Shown here: one piece after another, positions 44,952 through 53,800 of the stretch
How positions within the stretch are numbered: the stretch's first letter is position 1
Layout: each line of letters opens with the position of its first letter
Assembly: GCF_017916365.1 (NCBI RefSeq)
Contig: NZ_JAFMSU010000003.1
Coordinates: 1,319,059 to 1,383,058 of the forward strand
Direction of reading: 5' to 3'
Length of the DNA stretch: 64,000 nucleotides
Source: Rufibacter roseolus
GTDB taxonomy: Bacteria; Bacteroidota; Bacteroidia; Cytophagales; Hymenobacteraceae
The notes under the pieces: model-generated
What the model was told of the DNA's origin: nothing
Seen by the model: only the letters and a program-made list of their open reading frames with translations
Databases searched by the model: none
Position numbers and translations under genes: made by a program

Positions 44952-46237
44952 TGCATTCTATGCTGCGGCACCGCTGGCTCTATCTTCCGTTTGCGCTTCT
45001 CTTATTTTGTTTCCAGGCTCATGCCCAGGATATGGCGCGGGTCCGGCAGACCATCCAAGACCTTTCCTCCCCTAGCCTGCACGGCCGGGGCTACGCCTTC
45101 AAAGGAGACAGCCTGGCCGCCGATTATCTGCAAAAGCAGTTTGCCGCCATAGGGCTGCGCTCTTTTCCAGCTGGCTACCAGCAACCGTTTACCCTTCCTG
45201 TCAACATCCTGGAAAACCGCCTTAGGTTGGAGGTAGACGGAAAAGCCCTGGTGCCCGGCGTTGATTTCATAGCGCATGCCGCCACAGGCAGCGGAACCGG
45301 CGAAGGCAGAGTCTACGAGATAGATACCCTGGTGCTGCAAGATGTGGACGTAGCCCAGCAGTTCCTGACGAATAACCTGCGCAACAAAGTGCTAGTGGTA
45401 CAACAGCGCCATTTCCAGGGCTTGCTAGAGTTGCCCGAGCCGTTCCAACCCCAGCTCAAAAGTGTAGCCGCTATCATCGTGCGCCAACCCGGTCCGAAGC
45501 TCATGGGCACCGTGCGCGGCGAACAACTGCCCTTCCCGGTGCTGGAAGTGCTGGAGAAAGCTTGGTCCAGGAAAGCCAAGAAAGTAACCTTCGCCGTGGA
45601 TGCCCGCCTGGAACCAAATTACCGAAGCCAGAATGTGATTGGGTTTGTACCCGGCAAAATAAAGCCAGATTCTTTTGTGGTAATGACGACGCATTATGAC
45701 CATCTGGGCCACCAGGGCAAGGACCTGTATTTCCCCGGCGCGCATGATAATGCGAGCGGCACGGCCATGCTACTGGAACTGGCCCGCTTCTACGCCCAAC
45801 CCCAGAATACCCCAGACTTTTCTATCGCGTTCATGGCTTTCGCCGGAGAAGAAGCCGGACTAGTAGGCTCCCGCTTTTACACCGAGCATCCGCTCTTCCC
45901 GCTACCTCAAATTAAGTTTCTATTAAACCTGGACCTCATGAGTACCGGTGAGGATGGGCTGATGGTAGTCAACGGCAGCGTTTTCCCTAAACAGTTCTCG
46001 CTTTTGCAGCGCCTGAACCAACAACATGGCTACCTGACCCAGATCAAAAGCCGGGGCAAAGCCGCCAACTCAGATCACTACTTCTTCTCTGAGAAAGGCG
46101 TTCCTTCTTTTTTCTTCTACACGCTGGGCGGCACCACCACTGAGTACCATCACCCCAACGACAAACCCGAAACGCTCCCACTCACCAAGTTCAAAGAAAT
46201 CATAGCGCTGATACAGGACTTTGTCAGAGCGCTATAA
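44951..46237 (+). CDS. Secreted M28 family metallopeptidase
   Basis: A 428-residue exported zinc peptidase. The start at 44951 gives a signal peptide cleaved near AHA-Q; a longer frame from 44861 lies within the vanZ-like gene and was rejected. A propeptide or PA-like insert covers about 90-220. The catalytic part has THYDHLG (H248 region), GAHDNASG (D266 region), AFAGEEAGLVGS with the catalytic Glu pair, LNLDLMS and EYHHPNDK, the full set of M28 zinc ligands. It probably trims peptides in the periplasm or outside. The gene is read with gcvH and vanZ-like and ends before a shared terminator. Confidence 0.9.
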   Translation: MHSMLRHRWLYLPFALLLFCFQAHAQDMARVRQTIQDLSSPSLHGRGYAFKGDSLAADYLQKQFAAIGLRSFPAGYQQPFTLPVNILENRLRLEVDGKALVPGVDFIAHAATGSGTGEGRVYEIDTLVLQDVDVAQQFLTNNLRNKVLVVQQRHFQGLLELPEPFQPQLKSVAAIIVRQPGPKLMGTVRGEQLPFPVLEVLEKAWSRKAKKVTFAVDARLEPNYRSQNVIGFVPGKIKPDSFVVMTTHYDHLGHQGKDLYFPGAHDNASGTAMLLELARFYAQPQNTPDFSIAFMAFAGEEAGLVGSRFYTEHPLFPLPQIKFLLNLDLMSTGEDGLMVVNGSVFPKQFSLLQRLNQQHGYLTQIKSRGKAANSDHYFFSEKGVPSFFFYTLGGTTTEYHHPNDKPETLPLTKFKEIIALIQDFVRAL

Positions 46238-46253
46238 TCTTTTTCTTACACTT

Positions 46254-46291
46254 CGTTTCAGGCCTCTTCTTCAGAAATTAGCGTGAAAACG
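46254..46291. repeat. Degenerate copy of the dispersed intergenic palindrome
   Basis: CGTTTCAGGCCTCTTCTTCA followed by GAAATTAGCGTGAAAACG; outer frame pairs, inner arm does not. Confidence 0.45.
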
Positions 46292-46337
46292 GGTTTATCA
46301 AAGGCCCTTCTCTCGCAACACATCTTTCCCAATATAA

Positions 46338-46380
46338 AAGCCCTGGCAGCTTCCTTTTCATCAGGAAACTGCCGGGGCTT
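46338..46380. terminator. Bidirectional terminator
   Basis: AAGCCCTGGCAGCTTCC pairs with GGAAACTGCCGGGGCTT with few mismatches, between the convergent M28 and M43 genes. Confidence 0.8.
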
Positions 46381-46404
46381 CTTACTTGTAACTTTTCCTA
46401 TGGG

Positions 46405-48513
46405 CTATTGCAGGAGCATCACCCTACGCACTACCAAGCCTTTGTCGGTGTGGAGTTTGAGGAAGTAGATACCGTTTGCCTGATGCTGCAGAGAGAGTTG
46501 CAAAGGCTGGCTGCGCACGTGTCTGGGCGAGGTTACTTCCTGGATTACTTTGCCTACCGCGTCACACACCTGGATGCGTGAAATGGTGGCTTCCGGCGAG
46601 GTGATGGACACGGCTCCGGCGGTTGGGTTGGGCGCTACCTGTATGGCCGCCTGCGCCCGCTCTTCCTCGGCACCTAACGGTACCCCATCTACTTTGACAT
46701 CGTCTAAATACAGGTTGTTCTCAAAATCAGTGATGTGCCGGAACTTGAGGAGCACCGTTTTAGACGACGCGAAGGCTGCCAGGTCCAGGGTCTCCAAACG
46801 CCACTGCGAGGCAGTAGGGATGAATTCCTCGTTGGTGAAGAAAGGCACGGCAGTGGTTAAGTCCTGGCCAAACTTCTGGTAGATGCGCTGGTAAGTGCTT
46901 CCGCAGTCAGTAGAGGCCCATACTTCCAGGGTATCGGAGAAATCGGCCTCTGACAAGAGCGAGTAGGCCACCTGGAAAGTCATTTTAGGGGCGCTGCGCG
47001 AAGAAAGATCCAGCGGTGGTAACACCAGTTCATCTACCAGGCCATTGGCTTCATAGGCGATGTTTTGCATGTAGGCAGAGGCGGTTCCGGTCTTGGCGGC
47101 TTTAGTGGTACGTTGCCAGGTAAGGTCTGCGTTGGGGTTGTTGATGGTCCAGCCGGTGGGGGCGAAGTTGGTGTTCTCAAAACTTTCCTGCAGCGGCAAG
47201 GCGTTGCCCAGCACCTGGAAGGAAGCAGTGATGGTATTGTTGGCGGCATCGGCATCGGTGGCCGCGTTGTTCCGCGAGGTAATGCTGTAGGTGATGGTGT
47301 GTGTGCCTTTCGCGGCTGTGATGGCCGGAATGGTCACCGTGGCATTCTGGAACGAGGCCACGGAACCGGTCCAATTATAGGTTTGGGCCGGGCCGTTGTC
47401 AATGGTGTACTGAATCTGGGCCGAGGTGAGCGCTTGGTTGCCTTTGTTGCGCAGCACCACCGTGGGTGAGAACGAAGTAGCGCACAGAACTTTCCCCGGC
47501 GAGGTCACTTCTATCAAGGCGGCGTCCAGGTCCGGCACCTGCACTGCGGTACAGCCTGCGGAGCTAAGAATACCCGGCCGGTAAGCAGACAGCGCCTGCT
47601 GCATCACGTTCTTCTGTCCGGCGGTGAACAGGTTCATGCAAGCGTCATTGGTATAGTCCATGTAGTTCATGAACATGTCACTGGTGTTGTTGCAGGTGGC
47701 GTGGGGGTAGGTAGGGCAGCCGGTGTTTTCCTCCTCCTGGGTAGGCGTATCGGCTACCTGGTCATCACCGCATTCTTCGTCGCCCCAGATGTGGAACAGA
47801 TTGAGCCAGTGGCCCACCTCGTGGGTAGTGGTCCGCCCCAGGTTGAAAGGCTTTGACACCGTGCCTGTAGTCCCGAAATAGCGGTAATCAATGACCACAC
47901 CATCGGTAGAAGGTGAGCCTGCGTTAGGGAATTGGCCATATCCCAGCACCGATTGGTCGGCGGCAAACCGCACAATCCAGATGTTGAGGTATTGGCTCGT
48001 GTTCCAGGCATCTTTTCCGCCGGTGGCGGCGAACTTCATGGCATCGTCTACCTTGAAGGTGGTAGTGCTGGTTTTGGTGCGGGTAATGCCGGTGGTGGGC
48101 TCGCCGTCTGGGGTGCGCTGGGCCAGGCAGAACTCAATCTCGGCATCGGCGGCCACGGCTTTGAACGCGGTGGGCGTTTTGTCGGCATCGGTGTTCAGCC
48201 GCCGGAAATCTTTGTTCAATACCGCAAGCTGGGTCTTGATCTGGGTATCTGAAATGTTCTGGACATCGGTGTTATAAACCACGTGCACCACTACCGGAAT
48301 GGTGATGACGCCGCCCTTCACATTTTTCTCGTAGGCGTTCCGTACCCCGACGCCGGCGGCTTTGGCCTGCTGCTGCAGTTGCGCCCGCAGATTGGGTTTG
48401 TTCCGCTCCAGCAGTTTCACATGCTCCATGGTACCGCAGGTGCGAACCTGGCCCATTGCGTTACCTATGCCCAGAAGGAGCAGGAAGAAGGCAGCCAGTA
48501 GTTTTTGGAGCAT
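46405..48513 (-). CDS. M43 family (cytophagalysin-like) zinc metalloprotease, type IX secreted
   Basis: A 702-residue secreted protease. Order: signal peptide (about 1-20), propeptide, then a metzincin domain with the zinc motif HEVGHWLNLFH (231-241) and the Met-turn in FMNYMDYTND. Disulfide-prone cysteines (EECGDD, TGCPTYPHATC) are typical of M43. A CARDB-like beta domain (about 325-440) and a jelly-roll domain (about 445-610) follow. The last 75 residues are a type A sorting signal (VAPNPTAGAVSI, then YFLKLHTDKGLVVRRVML), so it should be exported by SprA/PorU/PorV. The position usually held by Gly in the zinc motif is Asn, a common variant in this group. Confidence 0.9.
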   Translation of the reverse strand: MLQKLLAAFFLLLLGIGNAMGQVRTCGTMEHVKLLERNKPNLRAQLQQQAKAAGVGVRNAYEKNVKGGVITIPVVVHVVYNTDVQNISDTQIKTQLAVLNKDFRRLNTDADKTPTAFKAVAADAEIEFCLAQRTPDGEPTTGITRTKTSTTTFKVDDAMKFAATGGKDAWNTSQYLNIWIVRFAADQSVLGYGQFPNAGSPSTDGVVIDYRYFGTTGTVSKPFNLGRTTTHEVGHWLNLFHIWGDEECGDDQVADTPTQEEENTGCPTYPHATCNNTSDMFMNYMDYTNDACMNLFTAGQKNVMQQALSAYRPGILSSAGCTAVQVPDLDAALIEVTSPGKVLCATSFSPTVVLRNKGNQALTSAQIQYTIDNGPAQTYNWTGSVASFQNATVTIPAITAAKGTHTITYSITSRNNAATDADAANNTITASFQVLGNALPLQESFENTNFAPTGWTINNPNADLTWQRTTKAAKTGTASAYMQNIAYEANGLVDELVLPPLDLSSRSAPKMTFQVAYSLLSEADFSDTLEVWASTDCGSTYQRIYQKFGQDLTTAVPFFTNEEFIPTASQWRLETLDLAAFASSKTVLLKFRHITDFENNLYLDDVKVDGVPLGAEEERAQAAIQVAPNPTAGAVSITSPEATISRIQVCDAVGKVIQEVTSPRHVRSQPLQLSLQHQANGIYFLKLHTDKGLVVRRVMLLQ

Positions 48514-48523
48514 GTGAAGCTAC

Positions 48524-48560
48524 GGTTTAGGGTTGGTTTTGCGGAAAACGGCCGTAAAAC
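48524..48560. repeat. Copy of the dispersed intergenic palindrome
   Basis: GGTTTAGGGTTGGTTTTGCG followed by GAAAACGGCCGTAAAAC, filling most of the gap between the yicC stop and the M43 start. Confidence 0.55.
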
Positions 48561-48567
48561 AGAATCC

Positions 48568-49452
48568 TTACAGGATGTTGTTCAGTTGCTCTTTGATCTT
48601 CTCCAGTTCCTCTTTCATTTCCACCACCAGATGCTGGATGGTGGCGTCATTGGCTTTGGACCCGATGGTGTTGATCTCACGGCCTATCTCCTGCGAAATG
48701 AACGCCAGTTTCTTACCGGTTGGTTCAGGCAGGTAGACGGTTTCGGTGAAATAATGCAGGTGGTTCACCAGGCGCACTTTCTCCTCGGCAATGTCCAGTT
48801 TCTCAATGTAGTAGATCATCTCCTGCTCAAACCGGTTCTGGTTGAAAGATTCAGACGAGCTGATCTCCGTGAGGTGCCCCTGGATGCGCTGCCTAATGTT
48901 CTCCACCCGCGATGGGTCATGCTTGTCTACCTCGGCCAGGAGAATTCTGATGCGGTCAATGTAAGAGACAATCTCGGTGGTGAGGGCTTTGCCTTCATCG
49001 GCCCGGAAGGTGTTGAACTTGTCAATGGCTTCCTGCAGAAGCGGCAGCACCTGCTCCCAGGCAATCTCCTCGGTTTTGGTGTCTTCTGCAGATTCTGCCT
49101 GCAAAACGTCGGGCATGTGCAGGGCCAAGCGGAACAGGTCCGGCGACTGCGCGCCCAGAGACTGGGCGGCCTGCTCTATTTCCTGGTAGTATTGTTTGAG
49201 AAGATCGGTGTTGATTCTGCTGCGGGTAGCGTTGGCTTTGTTTCTGCTCACCTCAATGCTGAGGTTGATTTTGCCGCGCACCAGGCTCTTGCCAATAAGA
49301 TTTCTGATTTCCAGTTCTTTGTCTGACAGGCTCCGCGGGATGCGCAGACTCAGGTCCAGGGATTTTGAGTTAAGTGATTTCAGCTCAATGCTGACCATAG
49401 AACCCTCTGTCTCTAGGTGGGCAGCCCCAAACCCGGTCATGGATAAAAGCAT
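48568..49452 (-). CDS. yicC: YicC/YloC family endoribonuclease
   Basis: A 294-residue protein with the family opening LLSMTGFGAAHLE, the middle KSLNSKSLDLSLRIPRSL and RGKINLSIEV, and the C-terminal DUF1732 part with EEKVRLVNHLHYF and LAFISQEIGREINTIGSKAND. YicC of E. coli acts on small RNAs and is reported to be an endoribonuclease; the role in Bacteroidota is not established. The start at 49452 follows the family norm. It is probably alone, divergent from purQ and followed by a palindrome copy. Confidence 0.93.
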   Translation of the reverse strand: MLLSMTGFGAAHLETEGSMVSIELKSLNSKSLDLSLRIPRSLSDKELEIRNLIGKSLVRGKINLSIEVSRNKANATRSRINTDLLKQYYQEIEQAAQSLGAQSPDLFRLALHMPDVLQAESAEDTKTEEIAWEQVLPLLQEAIDKFNTFRADEGKALTTEIVSYIDRIRILLAEVDKHDPSRVENIRQRIQGHLTEISSSESFNQNRFEQEMIYYIEKLDIAEEKVRLVNHLHYFTETVYLPEPTGKKLAFISQEIGREINTIGSKANDATIQHLVVEMKEELEKIKEQLNNIL

Positions 49453-49565
49453 AGTACGTAAGTAAAAGTTGAAAAGTAAATTTATGAAAAAAGGACCATT
49501 CTCTCTCTATCTGGTTATCTGCGGTTTCTGACGCCTTATAACTTATGAAGCTCACGTATTTTCTT

Positions 49566-49573
49566 TATCTTTG
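49566..49573 (+). promoter_or_regulatory. -7 promoter element immediately before purQ
   Basis: TATCTTTG fits TAnnTTTG and ends four bases before the purQ ATG at 49578. It is the main reason to reject the upstream in-frame ATG at 49545. Confidence 0.55.
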
Positions 49574-49577
49574 CGCC

Positions 49578-50270
49578 ATGAAATTTGGAGTTGTCGTTTT
49601 CCCGGGGTCCAACTGCGACCAGGATGTCATTGATGCCTTGCAACACACTACCCAAAAGGAAGTTGTCAGGCTGTGGCACAAAGAACATGATTTGCAGGAC
49701 TGTGATTTCATAGTGCTGCCAGGAGGTTTCTCCTATGGTGATTATCTGCGTTCCGGCGCCATCGCCCGTTTCTCCCCTATCATGCAGGAAGTGGTGAAGT
49801 TCGCCAACTCCGGCGGATACGTGTGGGGCATCTGCAATGGTTTCCAGATCCTGACCGAGGCCGGCCTGTTGCCGGGTGCCCTGCTGCGCAACACCAGCCA
49901 GCAGTTCATCTGCCAGAACGTGTACATTACCCCAGAGAACAATGAGGCGCTGCCTACGGCTCTGTTAGAGCCCGGCAAAGCCTACAAAATTCCGATTGCC
50001 CACGGAGAAGGCCGGTTCCACGCCGATGCCGACACCCTGAAGGCATTGGAGGACAATGGCCAGATCATGTTCCGCTACTGCGATGCCAACGGCGAGGTGA
50101 ATGAGTACTGCAACTGCAACGGCAGTCTGCTCAACATTGCCGGCGTGAGCAACAAAAACAAGAACGTGTTCGGGATGATGCCGCACCCAGAGCGCGCCGT
50201 AGACCCAGAACTGAACAACACCGATGGCCGTCTCTTGTTTGAGTCTCTCCTGCAAGCAGTGCAAGCCTAA
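49578..50270 (+). CDS. purQ: Phosphoribosylformylglycinamidine synthase subunit PurQ
   Basis: Glutaminase subunit of FGAM synthase in purine synthesis: releases ammonia from glutamine for PurL. The 230 residues have the class I glutamine amidotransferase triad C86 (GICNGFQIL), H203 and E205 (MMPHPERAV). The opening [16 protein letters not shown] is diagnostic. A start at 49545 would add eleven residues but would lie upstream of the promoter element. The partner PurS is 6.3 kb away on the same strand and PurL is outside the window. A terminator follows. Confidence 0.97.
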   Translation: MKFGVVVFPGSNCDQDVIDALQHTTQKEVVRLWHKEHDLQDCDFIVLPGGFSYGDYLRSGAIARFSPIMQEVVKFANSGGYVWGICNGFQILTEAGLLPGALLRNTSQQFICQNVYITPENNEALPTALLEPGKAYKIPIAHGEGRFHADADTLKALEDNGQIMFRYCDANGEVNEYCNCNGSLLNIAGVSNKNKNVFGMMPHPERAVDPELNNTDGRLLFESLLQAVQA

Positions 50271-50313
50271 GCTGTTTTTTTTGAAGAAAGCTGATTAGTC
50301 AGATAACAGATAT

Positions 50314-50345
50314 AATGCCTCTCTGGAAACAGGGAGGCATTGCTG
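50314..50345 (+). terminator. Terminator of purQ
   Basis: AATGCCTCTCTG pairs with CAGGGAGGCATT, followed by GCTGTTTT. Confidence 0.7.
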
Positions 50346-50380
50346 TTTTAGGCCTGTTTTACAGAAAATGGGCGCTAAAT
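50346..50380. repeat. Copy of the dispersed intergenic palindrome
   Basis: TTTTAGGCCTGTTTTACAGA followed by AAATGGGCGCTAAAT, directly after the purQ terminator; left arm close to consensus, right arm diverged. Confidence 0.6.
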
Positions 50381-50411
50381 AGTACCCAAAACAGTGAACC
50401 ATTACGCATAT

Positions 50412-50597
50412 CGTCCCCCTTTGAAGGGGGTAGGGGGATGACTAAGGCCGTTGAAAGAACCGTTTGCTTTTCTACAGAGCGGAGACTTCAATGACGCTCC
50501 ACACCCAAGGGCAACCACAAGGGATTGCCCCTACAAAACTCGGGAATGCAATGCTCAGCACGAGAAATCATCCCCCTACCCCCTTCAAAGGGGGACG
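50412..50597. mobile_element. MITE-like inverted-repeat element, copy 2
   Basis: Arms 50412-50442 and 50568-50597 are reverse complements; they share CGTCCCCCTTTGAAGGGGGT and the following TAGGGGGATGA with copy 1. It is about 45 bases longer than copy 1 and inverted relative to it: its right inner block (ctcgggaatgcaatgctcagcacgag) is the reverse complement of the left inner block of copy 1. An extra AGGGCAACCACAAGGGATTG / GCCCCTACAAAA hairpin sits in the centre. No ORF. Confidence 0.65.
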
Positions 50598-50730
50598 GAA
50601 TGCGTGCACAGCATAGTATAGTATAAAGTCAATCAATGGATATAAAGTGAATGGTTCCTGTTGTTTTATTTCATAGTTCACGTTACGACCAATCCTGTCT
50701 TTAAACCACTTGAATAGACAACTACCCATC

Positions 50731-50772
50731 AAACAGAAGGCCCCTTTGCTTAAAAGGAGGCCTTCTGTTTTT
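50731..50772. terminator. Terminator, probably bidirectional
   Basis: AAACAGAAGGCC pairs with GGCCTTCTGTTT, with a further CCTTT/AAAGG inner pairing and a T-run, between purQ and the convergent outer-membrane protein gene. Confidence 0.75.
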
Positions 50773-50803
50773 GAAGTGTTTTCAGGAAATCAGCCTCAAA
50801 AAG
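50769..50803. repeat. Degenerate copy of the dispersed intergenic palindrome
   Basis: TTTTTGAAGTGTTTTCAGGA followed by AATCAGCCTCAAAAAGG, overlapping the end of the terminator. Confidence 0.4.
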
Positions 50804-50836
50804 GCCTTCGGTCTTTCTGACTATTAACGGAAGAGA

Positions 50837-53800
50837 TTAGAAGTCATAGCCCATGGAGAAGTAGAACTTAGGTCCCTCGCGGCGGAGATTCCGTTCACCC
50901 CAGGCCATGTCAAACCGGCCGTAGACGCCCAGCAAGGTAGTGCGTGCGCCAAACCCGTAGCCATACATAAACGGATTCCGGAAGTTGCGCACGATGACCT
51001 CAAACGGTGGCCTGGGTACCGGCTGGGTATTCACCGAGTTATCCTCGCTGAATGGGTTGCCACGGTTGTAGGCGGTACCAGCGTCAAAGAAACCAACCAT
51101 CTGCAGGTTCCGGAAGAAGCCTGAGTTGATGGGCCCCTCAAACAGATACTGGAAGATAGGCAGGCGCAGTTCTGAGTTCCAGAGCACGTACCGGGTACCG
51201 TTCCGGGCATAGTAGTTGAACCCGCGCATCGGCATGGCAAAATCAAGGTAGAAGTAATCGGCCGGCGTAAAGGTATTGTCAAAAACGTCTGCGATGGCAC
51301 TGTCTTCAGAGGCGTTGATCCAGTTATCAACCCCGCCCATCACATACTTCTTAGGCGCAGGCCCAAAAGAGTGACCGTAGCTTAAGCGGTTGGCCCAGAT
51401 AAACTCTTTGTGTAGTTTCTGATAGTGCCGGAAATCAACGTAGAACTTTCCGAAGCCGTTCTGGCTTTCCCCAATGCCGTACATGCGGGTGATACCCACT
51501 TTCATGCGCGTGCCTTCGCGCATGTTCATGCCGGTCACCACGGAGTTATCAAACACCAGTTCTCCGCCTATGCCCACAAAGTCCATCACTACGTCTGGCT
51601 CAGAGAAGTTCTCAATAATGGTGTACCTGATGTTAGAATAACGAGGCAGCACTTTCACGCTCAGGGCGTTGGTCAACGGATAGCTCAATGCCGGAAGGAT
51701 CTCGTGTTTGCCCAAGCGGCGGACAAATGCCCCGGAGGCCTGGTACACGCTCTGTTTCTGGTAACCTATTCTATAATCGTAGCGGTTCTTCAGGTTGGAA
51801 TACTCGGCGTAGAAGTTAGTGGTCTGCAGGTCTGTGAGGGCGAAAACCCCGCCCCTGATGCGGTAGTCCTCAAACAGATCGGCCATGCCCACCTCCATCA
51901 CAAACCCGAAACCCAGCAAAGGATCGGCGTGGATGGACGTGATCAGGTTGTTCACCCCGAAGCGCAGGTCATAAGGTCTGGGATAATTCAGCACCAGGGA
52001 ATCTGGCGTATTCATGGCCATGATGGTCCTGGGCTTGGGTTTCACCGGAGGCTTGGCCTGGGTAGCGGCAGAATCTACCACGGTGGTGTCTATGACCCCG
52101 GCCGCGATCTGGGCGGCCCGCTGTGCTGCAAGTGAATCAGCGGCGGCTTTGGCGGCCAAAGCAGCGGCCACGCGGGCATTTTCCTGCTGAATGCGGCGCT
52201 GCAGGTGGCCTTCCAGGACTTCCTGCCGCTTGGTTTTGAAACTCTGCTGCGCTACCGCCGTCAAGGCTGAATTAGGGTAATGGTACAGGAATTCCTTGGC
52301 CCGGTCATTGGCCACAAACGTGAGGTTACCGGTTTTCACGTTGTAGTCAAAGGTTTTGATGTTCTGCCGGAAATTGGAAACCCGCTCAATTACCCCGGTC
52401 TTGATGTTGTGCCGGTAAAGCGACCGGATACCGGTTTCCTCACCCAGGTACATGATCTCCTCCTCGGAAAGGCCGATGGGCATCACCTCGTTAGACGGTG
52501 TATAGGTCAGCTGCCAGAAGCGGCTTTGCGTGTTGTTGGGGTCAAAAAGGTAAATATCATAGTTATTGGCCACCGACGCGAATTTGCCCCGGCTGGACTG
52601 CAGCGAGTCGGCGTACCGGTTAGAGGTGAACACAATGCGGTTGCTGGTGCCGGGCAGGAAAGTCGGGTCCAGGTCATCGAAAATGTCATCGGTGAGTTGG
52701 CGCACGATCCGGCCGTTGCGGTACAGGAAGAGGTCGCTCTGTCCGTTTTTCACTGCGCTGAGCACCATAAACTGTCCGTCCTCGGAGAAATCAACCCCGG
52801 CCACCTGGCTGTAGGCATTGAGGGGCAGCACATTGTTGGTTTTGCCCAGCAGGTTTTTCACTGTGGCTACCCCGGGCACGTACCGCTTTTCTGCATCCTG
52901 TAACTTAAGCTGCAGTTTTCCGCGCCGCACATCTGAAATACCCAACTGTGACTCTGACCGCCAGGATAACAACGGCACCGTACGGTCAATGGCCTGGTTA
53001 GGCATTTTGTAGCCGCCCCGGTACACCATGCGTTGGCCTTTGGCCCCCAGATTGCGCACGTACACTTTGTAAGCGCCCCGGTCATAGATCACGTAGGCCA
53101 GTTTCCGTCCGCTGGGACTGATAGCGGGCTCTGAGTACAGGAATTGCCGGGCGTTTGATTTCTTAAGCTTGTTCTCTTTGCTGGGAGAAGGCAGCGCCGC
53201 ATCGGCATAGTTGTTCATCTGGGTATAGTAAGCGAACCAGTCCCGGGTGAACCGCTTGTAGGGCATGTTCAGGCTGCTGGCTATCCCTACCTCAATGTCT
53301 CGGGTGATGCGGGTAAGGTTGAGGATATTCTGGATGGCTGCGGTGCCGTGGCGCTCGGTGATGTAGTTCCAGATGGCCTGACCGGTCACGCGCTGGTTTT
53401 TAGCGAACAAAGGATCTGGGCGCTTGCCGCCGGTTTTCTGGATCATGTCGCGCATGTAGTCATCCATCTCCACACTCCAGCCCTCGGCCAGGTAAGCTGC
53501 AGCCCCGGAGACAAACCACTCAGGCAGGCGCAAAAGGTAATTGCTCTGGATGACTTCCTTCAGGCTGCCGCCGTACATCATGTCTGAGAGCAGCAGTTCG
53601 GAGATACGGTACGTCATCTGGCGCTTCAGCTCGGTCTGCGATCCTTCAAAGGCCACCTCAATCTTGCTTTTCACAAACAGGGCATCGTTGCCGCCTTTGT
53701 AGGGGTCATCAATCAGGCCTATGTTGCTCTGCTTCATGTCTGAGACAGAGTTGTACATGATGATGGTGATCTTGGAGTAAGGATAGTACCCGATGAGGGA

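Larger units (their letters stand above)
50271..50836. other. Non-coding gap with two terminators and a MITE-like element
   Basis: 566 bases without a gene. It contains the purQ terminator, a palindrome copy, the second MITE-like element, about 130 bases of AT-rich sequence with nothing recognisable, and the terminator of the minus-strand gene that ends at 50837. Confidence 0.5.

Noticed and set aside
47770..47830. Asn in place of the usual Gly in the zinc motif HEVGHWLNLFH of the M43 protease
   Set aside because: This variant is common among Bacteroidota M43 proteins, so it is not a sign of lost activity.
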